Below, piece after piece: positions 60,930 to 64,000 of a DNA stretch of 64,000 bases. The notes under the pieces were generated by a model. The model saw nothing but the letters and a program-made list of their open reading frames with translations, was not told where the DNA came from and ran no database searches. Position numbers and translations under genes: made by a program. Position 1 is the stretch's first letter. Every line of letters starts with the position of its first letter. Origin of the DNA: Prevotella sp. E13-27 (GTDB lineage: Bacteria; Bacteroidota; Bacteroidia; Bacteroidales; Bacteroidaceae); assembly GCF_023217965.1 (NCBI RefSeq), contig NZ_JALPSC010000002.1, forward strand, positions 806,001 through 870,000, given 5' to 3'.

Positions 60930-61778
60930 TTAGCAAGCTTTGAAGCTCATATCCAGACCCTTGACACTATGTGTCAGCGCTCCTACGGATATGAAGTCAA
61001 CGCCCTGTTCAGCATAATCGCGAATGGTGTCAAAGGTGATTCCCCCACTCGACTCTGTCTCAAAGCGATGATTTATGATGTCAACAGCCTTCTTTGTGTC
61101 AGCCACGGAGAAGTTGTCAAGCATGATACGATCCACGCCACCATGTTCGAGAACCTGATTGAGCTCGTCGAAAGAACGCACCTCAATCTCAATCTTAAGG
61201 TTCAGTCCCTTCTCTTCGAGATACTTGTGGCAACGGTCTATGGCGTTAGTTATGCCACCTGCAAAGTCAACATGGTTGTCTTTCAACAGGATCATGTCGA
61301 AAAGACCAATGCGATGGTTGCAGCCACCACCAATCTTTACTGCCTGTTTCTCAAGCATACGCATGCCTGGAGTAGTCTTGCGAGTATCAAGCACTCGTGT
61401 GCCAGTACCTTTCAGGCGCTCTACATAGCGTGCTGTCATGGTGGCAATACCACTCATGCGCTGCATGATGTTAAGCATGAGACGTTCTGTCTGAAGAAGT
61501 GAACGAATGCGTCCGCTAACAATCATAGCAATGTCGCCCTTCTTAACATGAGAGCCATCGCCCATGAGTACCTCGACCTTCATCTCAGGGTCAAATCTGC
61601 GGAACACTTCCTTGGCAATCTCAACGCCTGCGAGAATACCATCTTCCTTTATGAGCAAGTGGGATTTGCCCATTGCATCTTCAGGAATACAACATAGCGT
61701 GGTGTGGTCGCCATCGCCAATATCTTCTGCAAACGACAGGTCAATAAGTCTGTCAACTAATTCTTCTACTGAAAGCAT
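60930..61778 (-). CDS. nadC: Nicotinate-nucleotide pyrophosphorylase (quinolinate phosphoribosyltransferase)
   Basis: Makes nicotinate mononucleotide from quinolinate and PRPP in NAD synthesis; 282 residues. The quinolinate pocket motif D-T-R-K-T-T-P-G-M-R and E-K-Q-A-V-K-I-G-G-G-C-N-H-R-I-G-L are present, with the later V-D-R-I-M-L-D-N and S-S-G-G-I. It stands between mutA and a small outer-membrane protein on the same strand. The other genes of the route (nadA, nadB) are not in the window. Confidence 0.93.
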   Translation of the reverse strand: MLSVEELVDRLIDLSFAEDIGDGDHTTLCCIPEDAMGKSHLLIKEDGILAGVEIAKEVFRRFDPEMKVEVLMGDGSHVKKGDIAMIVSGRIRSLLQTERLMLNIMQRMSGIATMTARYVERLKGTGTRVLDTRKTTPGMRMLEKQAVKIGGGCNHRIGLFDMILLKDNHVDFAGGITNAIDRCHKYLEEKGLNLKIEIEVRSFDELNQVLEHGGVDRIMLDNFSVADTKKAVDIINHRFETESSGGITFDTIRDYAEQGVDFISVGALTHSVKGLDMSFKAC

Positions 61779-61855
61779 AATTCAAATAGTATTGATTTTT
61801 AAGATTAATAGATACTTATTCAGTTACACCTCTTTATATATAGGGGGGGCATCAT

Positions 61856-62365
61856 TTAGAATCCGAAGATTTCATCAAGATACAAGCCAAGGCCAATGCG
61901 AATGCCTACGTCGCTGAAGTTGCTGTGGTCCTTAAGGCTCTGGTTATAGTAGAACTCAGGCTCTATGGTAACCGTCTTGTTAATGAAAAAGGCATAGCCA
62001 ATGTGGACAGTAGGAATGAAGTCGTCAATAGGAGCGCCTACCACGCCACGATGACAATAGTTTGCACCTGCGCCAAGGAACAGTCCGTTCTCAACGATAT
62101 AGTAACGTGCTCCAACACCCATCATGAGAGTGTTTGGCTCATACTTACGATAGCCATATTCCAATTGTGCCAGCGCCATCCAGTTGTCTTCTATCATATA
62201 ACCTACCTTGGCGTTTAAGTCGAACTTCCATTTCTCAGCACCTGTGAAATGAAGATTGGCGCCTGAAAGGCTGGTACTAACATATTTCTTACCCTGTTCA
62301 AACTGAGCGAACGATGTGGCTGACATAGTCAAAGCCAAAAGCATCATTAAAAATTTCTTTTTCAT
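61856..62365 (-). CDS. Small outer-membrane beta-barrel protein
   Basis: A 169-residue exported protein (signal peptide to about residue 20). Alternating hydrophobic/polar strands make up an eight-strand barrel, for example F-D-L-N-A-K-V-G-Y-M, L-F-L-G-A-G-A-N-Y and I-R-I-G-L-G-L-Y-L; it ends with G-F, the usual barrel C-terminal aromatic. Family name not certain (OmpW/porin-like or Bacteroidales outer-membrane beta-barrel domain). It lies 15 bases downstream of cstA on the same strand. Confidence 0.8.
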   Translation of the reverse strand: MKKKFLMMLLALTMSATSFAQFEQGKKYVSTSLSGANLHFTGAEKWKFDLNAKVGYMIEDNWMALAQLEYGYRKYEPNTLMMGVGARYYIVENGLFLGAGANYCHRGVVGAPIDDFIPTVHIGYAFFINKTVTIEPEFYYNQSLKDHSNFSDVGIRIGLGLYLDEIFGF

Positions 62366-62380
62366 GACTTTATGTGAATT

Positions 62381-63820
62381 CTATTTATTTAGTCTTTTCA
62401 TTTCTGCTCTGTGCCATAAGAGGAACCACACCACAGCAACAGCTAAGGCAGAGGCACCAACGATATATCCAATGTTCATTTCAAAGTTGAAGGCATTTGG
62501 CGACACCATGAGGAACGATGAGCAAACCACCGTCATGAACAGCGCAGGAAGAAGGGTTATCCAGAAACATTTCTTCTCCCTAACGAGATATACTGTTATA
62601 GCCCATAGCGTGAACACAGCCAATGTCTGGTTGCTCCATCCGAAATAGCTCCAGATGACGTTGAATCCGTCAGGATTCTCAATATTGAAATAGAGAAGCA
62701 GGAAAGTAATGCCAAATAATGGTATGCAAATCCAAATGCGGTTCATGAAAGATTTCTGCTCCAAGTGAATGAACTCTGCTATGATGAGACGAGCAGAGCG
62801 AAGAGCTGTGTCACCACTTGTTATAGGAGCTGCTACAACACCAAGCATAGCGAGGATTCCTCCGAATGTGCCAAGCCAGCCCTTGCTTACCTCAGTCACC
62901 ACCTCTGGTGCCTGAAGGGTTGTCGGCAAGCCCAATTCCTGAGCTGCGCCACCATAGAAGAAATACATGGACACCGTTGCCCAGATAAGGGCTACGAGTC
63001 CTTCAGTAATCATTGCTCCATAGAACATGGGGCGTCCCATCTTCTCATTTTTCACGCAACGAGCCATCAGCGGAGTCTGAGTAGCATGGAAGCCACTTAT
63101 GGCGCCACAGGCAATGGTTATGAAGAGTGCTGGGAATATAGGAGTGGTAAAGCCTTCTCCATAGATGCCGTCATAGAGTTCTGGAAGCGATGGCCACTTA
63201 ATGAAGAGCACAGCCATCAGCGCTACAGCCATGAACAGCATTGATATTGCAAAGAGAGGATAGATGCGACCAATAATCTTGTCAATAGGCAGCATCGTTG
63301 CAATGATGTAATAGACAAAGATTATGCCACACCATATATATACCCACATAAGGTCATCGCTACAGAGCTTTCCCATAATCAGGGCAGGACTATAGACAAA
63401 CACCGCTGCCACCATCATCAATAGGAATACTGAGAAGACGAGCATTATCCTCTTTGTCGTTAATCCAAGATATTTGCCCACGAGCTCTGGCTGGCCAGCA
63501 CCTCCGTTACGCATGGAGAGCATGCCTGAAAGATAGTCATGGGTGGCTCCTGCAAAGATGCAACCAAGGACAATCCACAAATAGGCAGCAGGACCAAACT
63601 TAGCACCCATGATGGCACCAAAGATGGGACCTGTTCCAGCGATATTCAGAAACTGAATCATGAAAATCTTCCATGAAGGAAGAACAATAAAGTCCACTCC
63701 GTCTGCCTTTGCCACAGCAGGAGTCTCACGGTCGTCAGGTGCGAAAACGCGCTCTACGATACGTCCATAAATCATGTAGCCCACGATCAAAGCGACAAGA
63801 CTTAATACAAAAGTAATCAT
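62381..63820 (-). CDS. cstA: Carbon starvation protein A-like transporter
   Basis: Inner-membrane transporter of 479 residues with about 13 to 16 helices. It matches the CstA family: I-F-G-A-I-M-G-A-K-F-G-P and the start M-I-T-F-V-L-S-L-V are recognisable, as is the Ala/Gly-rich G-A-I-S-G-F-H-A-T-Q. E. coli CstA (701) and BtsT take up pyruvate or peptides; this is the shorter version. First gene of a run cstA-barrel-nadC-mutA-mutB that may share the promoter at 63862-63869. Confidence 0.88.
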   Translation of the reverse strand: MITFVLSLVALIVGYMIYGRIVERVFAPDDRETPAVAKADGVDFIVLPSWKIFMIQFLNIAGTGPIFGAIMGAKFGPAAYLWIVLGCIFAGATHDYLSGMLSMRNGGAGQPELVGKYLGLTTKRIMLVFSVFLLMMVAAVFVYSPALIMGKLCSDDLMWVYIWCGIIFVYYIIATMLPIDKIIGRIYPLFAISMLFMAVALMAVLFIKWPSLPELYDGIYGEGFTTPIFPALFITIACGAISGFHATQTPLMARCVKNEKMGRPMFYGAMITEGLVALIWATVSMYFFYGGAAQELGLPTTLQAPEVVTEVSKGWLGTFGGILAMLGVVAAPITSGDTALRSARLIIAEFIHLEQKSFMNRIWICIPLFGITFLLLYFNIENPDGFNVIWSYFGWSNQTLAVFTLWAITVYLVREKKCFWITLLPALFMTVVCSSFLMVSPNAFNFEMNIGYIVGASALAVAVVWFLLWHRAEMKRLNK

Positions 63821-63861
63821 TTAGCTATACCTTATTATATATTTTCAATAGATTTGTCATG

Positions 63862-63869
63862 CAAAAGTA
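63862..63869 (-). promoter_or_regulatory. -7 element of cstA
   Basis: TACTTTTG on the minus strand, 41 bases before the cstA ATG. The downstream genes have no -7 element of their own that I can find. Confidence 0.5.
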
Positions 63870-63910
63870 ATTAAATATTTTGAAATTATGAGCAGAGAAT
63901 TATGAAATAA

Positions 63911-63941
63911 TTGCATTTTAACGATAAAATAAGTAATTTTG
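63911..63941 (+). promoter_or_regulatory. Promoter of the right-edge gene
   Basis: TTG at 63911-63913, a 20-base spacer, and TAATTTTG at 63934-63941. The ATG follows 16 bases later. Confidence 0.5.
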
Positions 63942-63957
63942 CATGCAAATTCATGTT

Positions 63958-64000
63958 ATGAAAAAGTTTTTCACTCTTTTTATGTTTCTGCTTGCTCTTT
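63958..64000 (+). CDS. Start of an exported protein, cut off by the window edge
   Basis: Fourteen codons are visible: M-K-K-F-F-T-L-F-M-F-L-L-A-L, a signal-peptide start with a Lys pair and a hydrophobic core. It is the only frame opening after the promoter; an ATG five bases before it runs into a stop at once. Nothing can be said about function. Confidence 0.55.
   Translation, partial: MKKFFTLFMFLLAL

Noticed and set aside
60249..61502. Plus-strand frame of 417 codons over mutA and nadC
   Set aside because: It spans two well-identified genes in antisense; no motifs and an implausible composition.

Overview
The window is a stretch of a Bacteroidales chromosome, most likely Prevotella or a close relative. 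The evidence is: promoters of the Bacteroidota type (TTTG, about 19-21 bases, then TAnnTTTG) in front of many genes instead of -35/-10 boxes; almost no Shine-Dalgarno sequences; and families typical of the order (RprX/RprY, HU-CCDC81/SPOR protein, a smalltalk peptide, a TGS-domain uridine kinase, DPP III, an outer-membrane barrel with a carboxypeptidase-like N-terminal domain, two-subunit methylmalonyl-CoA mutase). No rRNA, tRNA, CRISPR array or intact insertion sequence was seen.

Layout. 1-2.8 kb is accessory: a cut-off M15 peptidase, a coiled-coil protein, a MntA/HepT (type VII) toxin-antitoxin pair with a decayed tail beside it, and an unlisted 49-residue protein. 2.9-9.3 kb runs on the plus strand: nitroreductase, DMT exporter, then a four-gene operon (TGS-uridine kinase, galacturonokinase-like GHMP kinase, sugar nucleotidyltransferase, UDP-glucuronate 4-epimerase) closed by a clear terminator. 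9.3-14.1 kb (minus) holds a UvrA paralogue, a lipoprotein and aminoacyl-histidine dipeptidase. 14.1-16.8 kb (plus) holds a small membrane protein, a Skp/OmpH-like lipoprotein and glutamate dehydrogenase. 16.9-19.2 kb is rprY/rprX. 19.6-25.8 kb holds PrsW, a patatin with a long structured leader, and a minus-strand run TetR, nitroreductase, AraC, DPP III, AlkD-like. 25.9-37.5 kb (mostly plus) holds a 5'-nucleotidase, NudC, a HU-CCDC81/SPOR protein, zinc ribbon-FHA protein, aminotransferase, LolC/E-like permease, RecJ and RecQ. 37.6-47.8 kb (minus) holds a LolA-like protein, C69 dipeptidase, LpxB, SurE, TrmD, TrpS, an MscS channel and a solute-sensing histidine kinase. 48.0-51.2 kb is the N-degron operon clpS-clpA-aat. 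51.2-56.2 kb holds an M48 lipoprotein, NadE and a 1000-residue outer-membrane barrel. 56.2-56.7 kb holds gene remnants plus a smalltalk peptide. 56.7-63.8 kb (minus) holds MutB, MutA, NadC, a small barrel and CstA. A new secreted-protein gene begins at the right edge.

How the genes work together. The strongest candidate for an undescribed system is the operon at 4557-9274: kinase, nucleotidyltransferase and epimerase would turn free D-galacturonate (a pectin product) into GalA-1-phosphate, UDP-GalA and UDP-GlcA, a salvage route best known from plants. Other coherent sets are the N-degron pathway, recJ-recQ, the lipid A/tRNA/SurE housekeeping run, and a succinate-propionate segment (MutA/MutB). 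Structured non-coding elements worth attention are the leader of the patatin gene, four 22-bp hairpin repeats at 27.7 kb, a REP-like inverted pair between mutA and mutB, and inverted repeats set on three promoters.
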